Below are positions 7,788 through 15,817 of a stretch of DNA of 64,000 nucleotides, piece by piece (the stretch's first letter is position 1; every line of letters starts with the position of its first letter). The translations under genes were made by a program, and so were the position numbers. The notes under the pieces were generated by a model. It saw only the letters and a list, made by a program, of their open reading frames with translations. It had not been told where the DNA came from and did not search any database. Source of the stretch: Paraburkholderia antibiotica (GTDB lineage: Bacteria > Pseudomonadota > Gammaproteobacteria > Burkholderiales > Burkholderiaceae); the NCBI RefSeq assembly GCF_012927125.1, contig NZ_JABBFZ010000025.1, positions 1 to 64,000 of the forward strand, given 5' to 3'.

Positions 7788-9439
7788 TTTTCGCAGATCG
7801 CTATCGCGCGCCATTGATCTGGATTGCGCCTCTTGTGGCCGGCCTGATATGGCTGTATGTGCCGGCTCGCTTTCAGCCGTGGTGGCCCGTCGTGCCAATC
7901 CTGATTCTGTTGGCAGCGTTAGGCGTCGCGGCTCTGGCCGCGTGTGCGCAGCGGCGCGAAGCGCGTATCCACGAAACCATTCAGGCGAACGCGGAGCGTG
8001 ATCTACCGATCATTCTCGTGGTTGGCCCCTATGCCGGCGCGGTTTTCGAGCAGGACGGGCCAGCATCGATGCGCCGTCATCACGACGGTGCGCTATGGCT
8101 GCGTGTCAAAACTCCGGACGAACTCGCGGATTTCATCGCCACGATCAACACGTTGCATCAGCGCTTGCCGGCGGCCGTGCTGATGCCGGTCATACCCGAC
8201 GGCGACCGTGAGGACGCGGTGCTGCGCCAGGCGTTTTCCCGTTGGCGGCACGAACTCGACAAGAACACTCGCCACCGGGCGTGCGTACTGCCATGCTATC
8301 TCGCGATCTACGCGTGTCTCGGCGCAAGCGACGATGTCACCGCAACACCGGTATGGTTTGGCGACACGATCGACATAACAAGCACTCAATCTGCGAGCGC
8401 AAATGCGCGACAACACGTGCGCCTGATTCGCCATCAGTTAGATCAGGCCTGGTTTTCGTCTCCGCAAAAAGCGAGTATTACGCACGCCGGGTTGGGGCAT
8501 GCCGTATTCGACTGGCTCGAGGACGCGGCGTTATTGTCGATCCTCTCATTGCTCGCGAACACCGCGCCATTTTCACTGCGCGGCGTGTTGTTGGCCAATG
8601 TCGGGCATTTGTCTTCACGCGCTGGCGCCTGGGCGCGTTGGCTAACCGGCAAGACGAGCTTGCAGCTACCGTCGGCGCGCTCAAAAGCGCTGCCGCTTCC
8701 TTTTCCATTGCCTGAGATTGCCGCACATCAAGGAGCAGCGGTGGCCGCGGTGCAGAAAGAGCGGGACAAACCGCATCGCTGGATGCTGCACGCAATGGCA
8801 GCGTCAGCCACCGCACTGCTCATATCCGTCGGTATATCGGGGTGGTCGAATAGCCGAATGGTTGGACGAGTGGCGCATGATCTCGACGTCTACGCGCACA
8901 CGCCTGCTTCCCAGGTGGACGCAAAGCGCGAGCAGGTCGAAACGCTACGTAGCTGGAACGCGAAGCTGGTTCATTACGCGAAGACCGGCATACCTGGTAC
9001 GCTCGGGTGGGGACTGTATCGCGGCGCTGCGCTGCAGGCCGCGCTCGAACAGACTCTTTCCGCATGGCAGCCGCCGCCCGTCGGAGTGACGATCGACAAT
9101 CTGTCGCTGTTCGACAGCGGCAAGACGACGCTCAAGCCAGGCGCGGAGCCGAAGCTCCAAGCCGTGCTCGATCTGATTCGCACGAACCCGGACAAGCGGA
9201 TTCTGATCTCGGGTTACACAGACAATATAGGTATCAGCGCCGCGAACCAGAAGCTTTCCGAGGCACGTGCGCGAGCTATTCGCGATTGGTTCGTCAATAA
9301 CGCGTCGTTGCCGGTCACGCGCTTTGCGATTCAGGGGTACGGCGACACACGGCCGCTCGTCAGTAATCAGAGCGAGCAGGGACGCGAGACGAATCGACGC
9401 GTCGAAATCACGCTCATTCCCGAGTCCGGCACGCATTAA
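7784..9439 (+). CDS. Mini-TssM-like membrane protein with C-terminal OmpA domain
   Basis: A 551-residue protein that looks like a reduced TssM/IcmF fused to a peptidoglycan-binding OmpA domain. Two N-terminal membrane segments lie at about residues 10-50. Next comes a cytoplasmic part that begins RDLPIILVVGPYAGAVF where TssM has LPWYMVVGSPGAGKT, so the Walker A Lys is absent. A third membrane segment (about 345-365, ATALLISVGISGW) is followed by a TssM-like stretch, including TLGWGLYRG where TssM has GLAWRYGLYTA. The last 110 residues are OmpA/MotB type (LFDSGKTTLKPGAEPK, ISGYTDNIG, NRRVEI). The GTG start at 7784 overlaps the upstream stop and follows AAGGAAGG. OmpA domain: certain. TssM relationship: inference from my own alignment. 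Confidence 0.7.
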   Translation: MIFADRYRAPLIWIAPLVAGLIWLYVPARFQPWWPVVPILILLAALGVAALAACAQRREARIHETIQANAERDLPIILVVGPYAGAVFEQDGPASMRRHHDGALWLRVKTPDELADFIATINTLHQRLPAAVLMPVIPDGDREDAVLRQAFSRWRHELDKNTRHRACVLPCYLAIYACLGASDDVTATPVWFGDTIDITSTQSASANARQHVRLIRHQLDQAWFSSPQKASITHAGLGHAVFDWLEDAALLSILSLLANTAPFSLRGVLLANVGHLSSRAGAWARWLTGKTSLQLPSARSKALPLPFPLPEIAAHQGAAVAAVQKERDKPHRWMLHAMAASATALLISVGISGWSNSRMVGRVAHDLDVYAHTPASQVDAKREQVETLRSWNAKLVHYAKTGIPGTLGWGLYRGAALQAALEQTLSAWQPPPVGVTIDNLSLFDSGKTTLKPGAEPKLQAVLDLIRTNPDKRILISGYTDNIGISAANQKLSEARARAIRDWFVNNASLPVTRFAIQGYGDTRPLVSNQSEQGRETNRRVEITLIPESGTH

Positions 9440-9520
9440 GGGCGTTTCTGCGCGTTGTGGTTGCAGTTTCGTCGCAGAGGTAAGTCTCCATCTCGTTAGT
9501 CGATCTGATTAAGCGAATCC

Positions 9521-9542
9521 ATATTTGGGCGGTCGCCCATAT
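9521..9542 (+). promoter_or_regulatory. Palindromic operator candidate upstream of tssB
   Basis: A GGGCG-GT-CGCCC palindrome set in TTTGGG-N6-CCCAT. Its reverse complement matches the site between tagK and clpV (35294-35314) at 20 of 21 positions, while the flanking DNA does not match. It ends 110 bases before the tssB ATG, within a 211-base gap. The same factor probably acts at both T6SS arms; the factor is unknown. Confidence 0.65.
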
Positions 9543-9650
9543 CTTTGAGCGAATTAGGAATTTAGTATCACTGAGATGCGGACCGGCTTCTCGTGAGCCT
9601 GCCGTATCGCCGCTTCTCCTTTTCATTGAGCGAAATAACGTCAGAGCACT

Positions 9651-10184
9651 ATGCCGGTTTCTAACAGTTCTCAAAAATTCATCGCACGTAATCGTGCTCC
9701 CCGCGTTCAGATTGAATACGACGTGGAAATTTATGGTTCGGAAAAGAAGGTCGAGCTGCCCTTCGTGATGGGCGTGCTGGCGGACCTGTCGGGCAAACCG
9801 CTCGAGCCGTTGCCCGCCGTCGGCGATCGTAAGTTCTTCAATATCGACATCGACAACTTCGATGAGCGAATGAAGGCACTTAAGCCGCGCGTCGCGTTTG
9901 CCGTGCCGAACACGCTGACGAACGAAGGCCAATTGATGGTCGACATCACGTTCGAGAGCATGGAGGACTTTTCTCCCGCCGCGGTTGCGAAGAAGGTGGA
10001 CGCCCTCTCGCAGCTGCTCGAAGCGCGCACGCAGCTTGCCAACCTGCTGACCTACATGGACGGCAAGAGCGGTGCGGAAGGCCTCGTCAGCAAGGTGCTT
10101 CGCGACCCGGCGTTGCTGCAGGCGCTGGCGAAGGCGCCGAAGCCTCAAACGGCAATGGCCGGAGAACCGGCGAATCACGAATGA
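9651..10184 (+). CDS. tssB: T6SS contractile sheath small subunit TssB (VipA)
   Basis: A 177-residue sheath subunit that pairs with TssC to build the contractile tube around Hcp in the cytoplasm. Family hallmarks are the N-terminal NRAPRVQIEYDVE, the strand KKVELPFVMGVLADLSG, and RKFFNIDIDNFDERMKALKPR; the C-terminal helix, the family's ClpV-interaction region, follows DGKSGAEG. Normal length. It begins the forward T6SS arm, downstream of the shared palindrome. TssC starts 46 bases after its stop. I chose the ATG at 9651, where the family N-terminus begins. Confidence 0.95.
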   Translation: MPVSNSSQKFIARNRAPRVQIEYDVEIYGSEKKVELPFVMGVLADLSGKPLEPLPAVGDRKFFNIDIDNFDERMKALKPRVAFAVPNTLTNEGQLMVDITFESMEDFSPAAVAKKVDALSQLLEARTQLANLLTYMDGKSGAEGLVSKVLRDPALLQALAKAPKPQTAMAGEPANHE

Positions 10185-10230
10185 TTCCCGCTTTCCACGC
10201 GAAAGCACAGCCTTAAATATTGGGGAAACG

Positions 10231-11733
10231 ATGGGCCAACATCAAGCCAATACGCGCGCCAAGGAAGCGGCGAGCGTAACCAGTCAATCCGATTTCAATA
10301 CGCTGCTGTCGCGCGAATTCAAACCGAAGACCGAGCGGGCGCGCGAGGCGGTGGAAGGCGCTGTCCGAACGCTTGCGCAGCAGGCGCTGCTCACGTCGGT
10401 GACCGTGTCTGACGACGCATACAAAAACATCGAGTCGATTATCGGCGAGATCGACCGCAAGCTGTCCGAGCAGATCAATCTGATTCTGCATCACGAGGAT
10501 TTCCAGCAACTGGAAAGTGCGTGGCGCGGACTGCACCATCTCGTCACGAACACTGAAACGGATGAAAACCTGAGGATCCGTTTCATGGATGTGTCGAAAG
10601 ACGATCTGCGTCGCACGATGAAACGCTACAAAGGCGTCGCGTGGGACCAAAGCCCGTTCTTCAAGCAGATCTATGAAGAAGAATACGGGCAGTTGGGCGG
10701 CGAGCCGTACGGTTGTCTCGTGGCCGATTATTACTTCGATCACACGCCGCCTGACGTCGATCTGCTCGCATCGATCGCAAAGGTTGCGGCTGCGTCGCAC
10801 GCACCGTTCATTACTGGGGCGGCGCCTTCGGTCCTGCAAATGGATTCATGGCAGGAACTTGCGAATCCCCGCGATCTGACCAAGATTTTCACGCAAAACC
10901 TCGAGTACGCGCCGTGGAACTCGCTGCGCAACTCTGAAGACTCGCGCTACATCGGCCTCGCCATGCCGCGTTTTCTCGCGCGTTTGCCGTACGGCATCAA
11001 AACCAATCCGGTCGACGAATTCGACTTCGAAGAAGCGACCGACGGTTCGGATCATCGCCGTTATGTGTGGTCGAACGCCGCGTACGCGATGGCGGTCAAC
11101 ATCAACCGCTCGTTCAAGCACTATGGCTGGTGCACGCTGATTCGTGGCGTGGAAAGTGGCGGCGTGGTCGAGAACCTGCCCTGTCATACGTTCCCGACTG
11201 ACGACGGCGGTATCGACATGAAATGTCCGACCGAGATCGCGATTTCGGACCGCCGCGAAGCGGAACTGTCGAAGAACGGTTTCATGCCGCTGATCCACCG
11301 CAAGAACACCGACTACGCGGCGTTCATCGGCGCGCAGTCGTTGCAAAAGCCGATCGAGTATCACGATCCGGACGCCACCGCGAACGCGAATCTGTCGGCG
11401 CGTCTGCCGTATCTGTTCGCCTGCTCGCGTTTTGCGCACTACCTGAAATGCATCGTGCGCGACAAGATCGGCTCGTTCAAGGAGCGCGACGAGATGCAGC
11501 AGTGGCTCAACGAATGGGTGATGAATTACGTCGATGCAGACCCTGCGAATTCATCGCAGGAAACCAAGGCACGCCGGCCGCTCGCGGCAGCGGAAGTGGT
11601 CGTCGAAGACGTCGAGGGCAATCCCGGCTATTACCAGGCGAAGTTCTTCCTGCGTCCGCATTTCCAGCTCGAGGGTTTGACCGTGTCGTTGCGTCTCGTC
11701 GCGAAACTTCCGCTCGTGAAGGAAGCAGCCTGA
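10231..11733 (+). CDS. tssC: T6SS contractile sheath large subunit TssC (VipB)
   Basis: A 500-residue sheath protein. Recognisable segments are the N-terminal TERAREAVEGAVRTLAQQAL, IDRKLSEQINLILHHEDFQQLESAWRG (shown here only by its start LSEQINLILHHEDF), the PFGVLVADYYF-like PYGCLVADYYFDH, and the C-terminal VVVEDVEGNPGYYQAKF and FLRPHFQLEGLTVSLRLV. The ATG at 10231 follows GGGGAA; the open frame extends upstream to 10072, but that part overlaps tssB in another frame. It is followed by a hairpin and a short tandem repeat before hcp. Full length. Confidence 0.95.
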   Translation: MGQHQANTRAKEAASVTSQSDFNTLLSREFKPKTERAREAVEGAVRTLAQQALLTSVTVSDDAYKNIESIIGEIDRKLSEQINLILHHEDFQQLESAWRGLHHLVTNTETDENLRIRFMDVSKDDLRRTMKRYKGVAWDQSPFFKQIYEEEYGQLGGEPYGCLVADYYFDHTPPDVDLLASIAKVAAASHAPFITGAAPSVLQMDSWQELANPRDLTKIFTQNLEYAPWNSLRNSEDSRYIGLAMPRFLARLPYGIKTNPVDEFDFEEATDGSDHRRYVWSNAAYAMAVNINRSFKHYGWCTLIRGVESGGVVENLPCHTFPTDDGGIDMKCPTEIAISDRREAELSKNGFMPLIHRKNTDYAAFIGAQSLQKPIEYHDPDATANANLSARLPYLFACSRFAHYLKCIVRDKIGSFKERDEMQQWLNEWVMNYVDADPANSSQETKARRPLAAAEVVVEDVEGNPGYYQAKFFLRPHFQLEGLTVSLRLVAKLPLVKEAA

Positions 11734-11758
11734 GCGGGGCGTCGAGCGTTCCTTCCGG

Positions 11759-11787
11759 AGACCCGGGTCGATGACCGGATCGGGTCT
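11759..11787 (+). terminator. Hairpin between tssC and hcp
   Basis: AGACCCG (11759-11765) pairs with CGGGTCT (11781-11787), and inside it GGTC pairs with GACC across GAT, giving a bulged stem. There is no T-run. It may partly separate the sheath genes from the heavily expressed hcp. Confidence 0.4.
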
Positions 11788-11812
11788 GCGCATTCGCAAA
11801 CCGAGGTTGGTA

Positions 11813-11844
11813 ACTGAGTTTGTTGACTGAGTTTGTTGGCTGAG
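11813..11844 (+). repeat. 13-bp tandem repeat upstream of hcp
   Basis: ACTGAGTTTGTTG occurs twice head-to-tail (11813-11825, 11826-11838) with a partial third copy (GCTGAG). It lies about 80 bases before the hcp start codon, within its probable promoter or leader region. Confidence 0.7.
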
Positions 11845-11923
11845 CGGCGGACAGGCGCTCATTAAATATGCCTGGCTTCCATTGAGCATCTTTAAAACCA
11901 TTCACGTACCAAGGAGTAGTTTC

Positions 11924-12406
11924 ATGGCACAAGACATCTTTCTCAAGATCAACGGGATCGATGGGGAGTCGGCAGACGCGAACCACAAGGACGAGATCGA
12001 TGTCCTGAGCTGGTCGTGGGGCGTTACGCAGCAGTCCAACATGCACGTCGGCTCCGGCGGCGGTGCGGGGCGTGCAACGGTCGAAGACCTCGAGTTCGAG
12101 CATTACATTGATCGCGCCACCCCGAACCTGACGCAGTACTGCCTGACCGGCAAGCATATCGACGAAGCGAAGCTCGTCGTGCGCAAGGCCGGCGGCAACC
12201 CGCTCGAGTACATCAAGTTCACGATGAACGACGTGCTGGTCACGGCGGTGTTTCCGTCGGGCGTCAGCGACAGCGAATCGCGTCCGCGCGAAAAGGTGCG
12301 TCTGTCGTTTGCGCGTCTGAAGCAGGAATACATGGTGCAGAACGCTCAGGGCGGCAGCGGCGGTGCAATTACGGCGACGTTCGACATCAAGAAGAATAGC
12401 GCCTAA
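11924..12406 (+). CDS. hcp: T6SS tube protein Hcp (TssD)
   Basis: A 160-residue tube-forming protein that stacks as hexameric rings inside the sheath and is secreted. The start MAQDIFLKINGIDGES, then DEIDVLSWSWGVTQ, FEHYIDRATPNL and the C-terminal VRLSFARLKQEYMVQ are classic Hcp features. The ATG at 11924 follows AAGGAG with good spacing. It has its own 190-base upstream gap with a repeat and is followed by a strong terminator-like hairpin at 12469-12500, which fits separate high-level expression of the tube protein. Confidence 0.96.
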   Translation: MAQDIFLKINGIDGESADANHKDEIDVLSWSWGVTQQSNMHVGSGGGAGRATVEDLEFEHYIDRATPNLTQYCLTGKHIDEAKLVVRKAGGNPLEYIKFTMNDVLVTAVFPSGVSDSESRPREKVRLSFARLKQEYMVQNAQGGSGGAITATFDIKKNSA

Positions 12407-12468
12407 ATCGTACGTCTTCCTGAATTGTGGGTTCGTCGATTGCCGGCGAGCCGCATCACGGTTGTAAG

Positions 12469-12500
12469 CCAGGATGCCGGGCGGGATGCCGGCATCCTGG
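12469..12500 (+). terminator. Terminator-like hairpin after hcp
   Basis: CCAGGATGCCGG (12469-12480) and CCGGCATCCTGG (12489-12500) form a perfect 12-bp stem with an 8-base loop, followed by TTAATTCATT. It probably ends or attenuates the hcp transcript, with lower read-through into tssJ-M. Confidence 0.75.
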
Positions 12501-12573
12501 TTAATTCATTCAGGGCGACGCGCGAGATCACCTTGACTTCGTCGACGCGCAGGGCTGCGCAAAGCGGTTTCAG

Positions 12574-13119
12574 ATGGCTTCGAACTTATTTTCTCGCTTC
12601 GCGACATGGCTACGTATCGTCAGTTGGCTCACGCTGGGTGGCATTGGCCTGTTGGTGAGCGCGTGCAGCAGCACGCCGACTCCGGTCGTCAAGGAGCAAA
12701 TGAATCTGCGGCTGCGGATCGCCGCCAATGACAGCGTCAATCCGAACGAGTGGGGTAAGGCAGCACCGATCCTGGTGCGGGTCTATGAGCTGAAGTCTGC
12801 GACGGCTTTCGAGAACGCTGACTTTTTCACGCTGCAAAGCGACGACAAAAAGGTGCTGGGCGACGATGCGCTGGTGGTCGACGAATTCATTCTGCGTCCC
12901 GGTGACCAGCGTGAGATCACGCGCAAGTCGAACCCCGCCACGACGGCAATCGGTGTGCTGGCCGGCTATCGGGATCTCGGGAAATCCGTGTGGCGAGCAG
13001 TCTACCGCCTGCCGGGCGCACCCGACGCAGCGTGGTACCGGATGGCCATTCCAGACAAGGCGCAGAAGCTGACGGTCCGGCTGGACCAGCGCGCTGTTTC
13101 GATTTCAAAGTCAGATTAA
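12574..13119 (+). CDS. tssJ: T6SS outer-membrane lipoprotein TssJ
   Basis: A 181-residue lipoprotein that anchors the membrane complex to the outer membrane and binds the TssM periplasmic domain. A hydrophobic signal (SWLTLGGIGLLVSAC) ends in the lipobox LVSAC. The beta-sandwich that follows contains the family features NLRLRIAANDSVNPNEWGKA, PILVRVYELKSATAFENADF and DEFILRPGDQREI. The ATG at 12574 starts a normal lipoprotein signal. Its stop is 5 bases before tssK, so tssJ-K-L-M are translationally close. Confidence 0.93.
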   Translation: MASNLFSRFATWLRIVSWLTLGGIGLLVSACSSTPTPVVKEQMNLRLRIAANDSVNPNEWGKAAPILVRVYELKSATAFENADFFTLQSDDKKVLGDDALVVDEFILRPGDQREITRKSNPATTAIGVLAGYRDLGKSVWRAVYRLPGAPDAAWYRMAIPDKAQKLTVRLDQRAVSISKSD

Positions 13120-13124
13120 TTGCG

Positions 13125-14474
13125 ATGAGTTGGTATAACAAGGTTGTTTGGAGCGAAGGCCTCTTCCTGCGTCCGCAGCTGTTTCAGCAGCAGGAGCGGT
13201 ATTTCGAATCGCTCGCGCACCGCCGCAGCGCGCCGTTGAGTCCTTTTTTCTGGGGCTTCGGCCGCTATGAAATCGATCAGGAGTCGCTTGCGTTCGGCAA
13301 GCTCGTGTTCAAGAGCGGGCTCGGCGTATTTCCGGACGGCACACCGTTCGACGTGCCGGGCCTCACGCCGCCGCCGCCACCGCTCACGATCGGCCCGGAG
13401 CATCAGGATCAGGTGATTTACCTCGCCGTCCCGTTGCGTCTGCCCAATACGGAGGAGACCGCATTTGCCGAACAGAGCGGTTCGCTCGCGCGCTACCTTG
13501 CGTACGACACGGAATTGCGCGACAGCAATGCGATTGGCCAGGGGCCGAAGCCCGTCCAGCTCGCGAATCTGCGTCTGCGGCTATTGCCCGGGAAGGAGCT
13601 GACGCAGTCCTGGATCGGCATCGCGTTGACACGCGTGAAAGCGCTGCATGCGGACGGCGCGGTGTCGCTGTATAGCACCGAACACATTCCGCCCGTCACG
13701 GGCTACGGCGCGAATCCGCTGCTGCGCGAATGGACGATGCAGCTGCACGGCCTGGCGAAACTGCGCGCCGACGCTCTGGCAGCCCGTCTTTCCGGCACCG
13801 ACGGCCGTACAGGCACGGCGGCCGAAGTAGCCGACTATCTGCTGTTGCAGGTGCTCAATCGTTACGAGCCGCTGCTCGAACACATCTGCCGTCTCGAGGA
13901 AACCGCGCCGGTCGATCTGTACCGCGAACTCGCGCTGCTGGCGGGCGAACTGTCGACGTTCGTGCGTCCGCAGACCCGGCGTCCGATTCCGGCGCCAGGC
14001 TACGACCACGCGCAGATTTATCGCAGCATCAAGCCGCTCGTCGAGGAAGTGCACCATCTGCTGAACCAGGTGCTGATTCGTGGCGCGCAGCCGATTCCGC
14101 TCACTGAGCAGGCACACGGCATCCGCATGGCTTCCGTGCTACCGAGCGAGCTTTCCGGTTATTCGAGCCTCGTGCTCGCGGTAGGCGCGCAAATGCCGCC
14201 CGAACTGCTGCAGCAGCAATTCCTCGCGCAGACGAAGATCAGCCATCCGCAGCGTTTGCCGGAACTGATCCGCTCGCACCTGCCCGGACTCACGCTGGCG
14301 TCGCTGCCGGTGCCGCCGAGGCAGATTCCGTTCAATTCGGGTTTCGTCTATTTCGAGCTTGCGCGTTCGGGCCCGTTCTGGGAGCAGATTGCGCGGCATG
14401 GCGGTATCGCGATGCATATTGCCGGGCACTTTCCGGAACTCAAGCTTGAACTGTGGGGCGTGCGTCAAAAATGA
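13125..14474 (+). CDS. tssK: T6SS baseplate protein TssK
   Basis: A 449-residue baseplate component that links the baseplate to the TssL/TssM membrane complex. The family start MSWYNKVVWSEGLFLRPQLF and QQQERYFESLAHRR are intact; the body includes LREWTMQLHGLAKLR and the C-terminal FELARSGPFWEQI with GGIAMHIAGHFPELKLELW. The ATG at 13125 is the conserved TssK N-terminus; the frame extends upstream to 12990, but that part overlaps tssJ. Its stop overlaps the tssL start (ATGA at 14471). Confidence 0.95.
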   Translation: MSWYNKVVWSEGLFLRPQLFQQQERYFESLAHRRSAPLSPFFWGFGRYEIDQESLAFGKLVFKSGLGVFPDGTPFDVPGLTPPPPPLTIGPEHQDQVIYLAVPLRLPNTEETAFAEQSGSLARYLAYDTELRDSNAIGQGPKPVQLANLRLRLLPGKELTQSWIGIALTRVKALHADGAVSLYSTEHIPPVTGYGANPLLREWTMQLHGLAKLRADALAARLSGTDGRTGTAAEVADYLLLQVLNRYEPLLEHICRLEETAPVDLYRELALLAGELSTFVRPQTRRPIPAPGYDHAQIYRSIKPLVEEVHHLLNQVLIRGAQPIPLTEQAHGIRMASVLPSELSGYSSLVLAVGAQMPPELLQQQFLAQTKISHPQRLPELIRSHLPGLTLASLPVPPRQIPFNSGFVYFELARSGPFWEQIARHGGIAMHIAGHFPELKLELWGVRQK

Positions 14475-15805
14475 GTACAGGTGCATTCGGTGACGACGCA
14501 TTCGGCTTCCTGACGGAGTCCGCTCCCGCGGGGGCGGGCAAGGAACAGCCCCAGACGGGAGCGGCGGGCCGCCCGGCAATGGCGGCAAGCGTCGACCAGG
14601 AGCCGTCTGTCGATCCATCCGCGTTCGATCCGCCGGAAGATCTGTCTACGCGTCTGGAGCGCATGCAGCTTGCGCAGAATCCGCTGCGTGAGGCTGCACA
14701 ACCGCTGTTGCGCATGCTGGCCGACATGCCGCCGTCGCTCGAATCGCGTGCCGCGGTTGCGGGCCTGCGCTCGCTGCTGGTGCGCGAAGTGAGCGCGTTC
14801 CAGAAGGTCTGCGACAAGGCGAATCTGCCCTGGAAGCACGTCGCCGCAGTCCGCTACGCGTTGTGCACCGCGCTCGACGAAGCCGCGAACCGCACCCGCT
14901 GGGGTGGCGGCGGCGCATGGGCGGCGCGCAGTCTGTTGATCACGTTCGAGGGCGAGGTCGACGGCGGCGAGAAGTTTTTTCTGTTGATCGGCCGCATGGC
15001 GACCGACCCGCAGGAGTACGTCGACGTGCTCGAAGTGCTGTATCGCATTCTGGGCTTGGGCTTCGAGGGACGCTACAGCGTGGTGGTCGATGGCCCGCGT
15101 TATCTCGAACAGATTCGTCAGCGCCTGCTCACGCTGATCAGCGGCGCACGCGACACGATGCGTCTCGAACTGTCGCCGCATTGGCGCGGCGAAGCGCCCG
15201 GCCGGATGCCGCTCCTGAAAAGCGTGCCGGTGTGGGCGACGGCCGGTGTCGCCGCGTTGGCCCTATTCGCGCTCTTTGCCTGGTACAAGTACTGGCTGCT
15301 ATCCGACACCAACGCGCTCAACACGAAGATTCTCGCGATCGGCCAGGGCCCGAAGCGCGAGGCGCCGGTGGTGCATCAGCGGCTGCGTCTGTCGGTGCTG
15401 TTGAAGAACGAAATCGCGCGCGGCCAGGTAACAGTCGACGAAGACGAGCGTAGCAGCAAGGTCGTGTTCCGGGGCGATTACGTGTTTCTGCCGGGTCAGA
15501 GCCGCATCCGTCCGGAACTGGATCCGGTGCTGACGAAGGTCGCGCAGGAGATCGTGCGGGTCGGCGGCAACGTTACGGTAACCGGCCACACGGATAACCA
15601 GCCGATTCGTACCGCGGAGTTTCCGGATAACCAGGTGCTGTCGGAACAACGTGCGACGTTCGTCGCCGATTCGCTGAAAGCGCATGGCATGCCTGCGGAT
15701 CGCGTGATCGCGATCGGCAAGGGCGATACGCAACCCATCGCGGACAACGCGACGGTGGGAGGTCGTTCCCGCAATCGACGCGTGGAAGTCTTCGTCACGC
15801 AATAA
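14471..15805 (+). CDS. tssL: T6SS inner-membrane protein TssL with OmpA domain
   Basis: A 444-residue membrane-complex protein. Residues about 60-230 form the DotU-type cytoplasmic domain (NPLREAAQPLLRMLADMP, ALCTALDEAANRTRWG, FFLLIGRMATDPQEYVD, LGFEGRYSVVVDG). One membrane segment follows near residues 255-275 (VWATAGVAALALFALFAWY). The C-terminal OmpA/MotB domain binds peptidoglycan (VTGHTDNQPI, NRRVEVFV). It is therefore the self-anchored TssL form, unlike the short DotU-like protein at 7086. The ATG overlaps the tssK stop. tssM starts 12 bases downstream. Confidence 0.94.
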   Translation: MSTGAFGDDAFGFLTESAPAGAGKEQPQTGAAGRPAMAASVDQEPSVDPSAFDPPEDLSTRLERMQLAQNPLREAAQPLLRMLADMPPSLESRAAVAGLRSLLVREVSAFQKVCDKANLPWKHVAAVRYALCTALDEAANRTRWGGGGAWAARSLLITFEGEVDGGEKFFLLIGRMATDPQEYVDVLEVLYRILGLGFEGRYSVVVDGPRYLEQIRQRLLTLISGARDTMRLELSPHWRGEAPGRMPLLKSVPVWATAGVAALALFALFAWYKYWLLSDTNALNTKILAIGQGPKREAPVVHQRLRLSVLLKNEIARGQVTVDEDERSSKVVFRGDYVFLPGQSRIRPELDPVLTKVAQEIVRVGGNVTVTGHTDNQPIRTAEFPDNQVLSEQRATFVADSLKAHGMPADRVIAIGKGDTQPIADNATVGGRSRNRRVEVFVTQ

Positions 15806-15817
15806 CGGGAAACCTCG

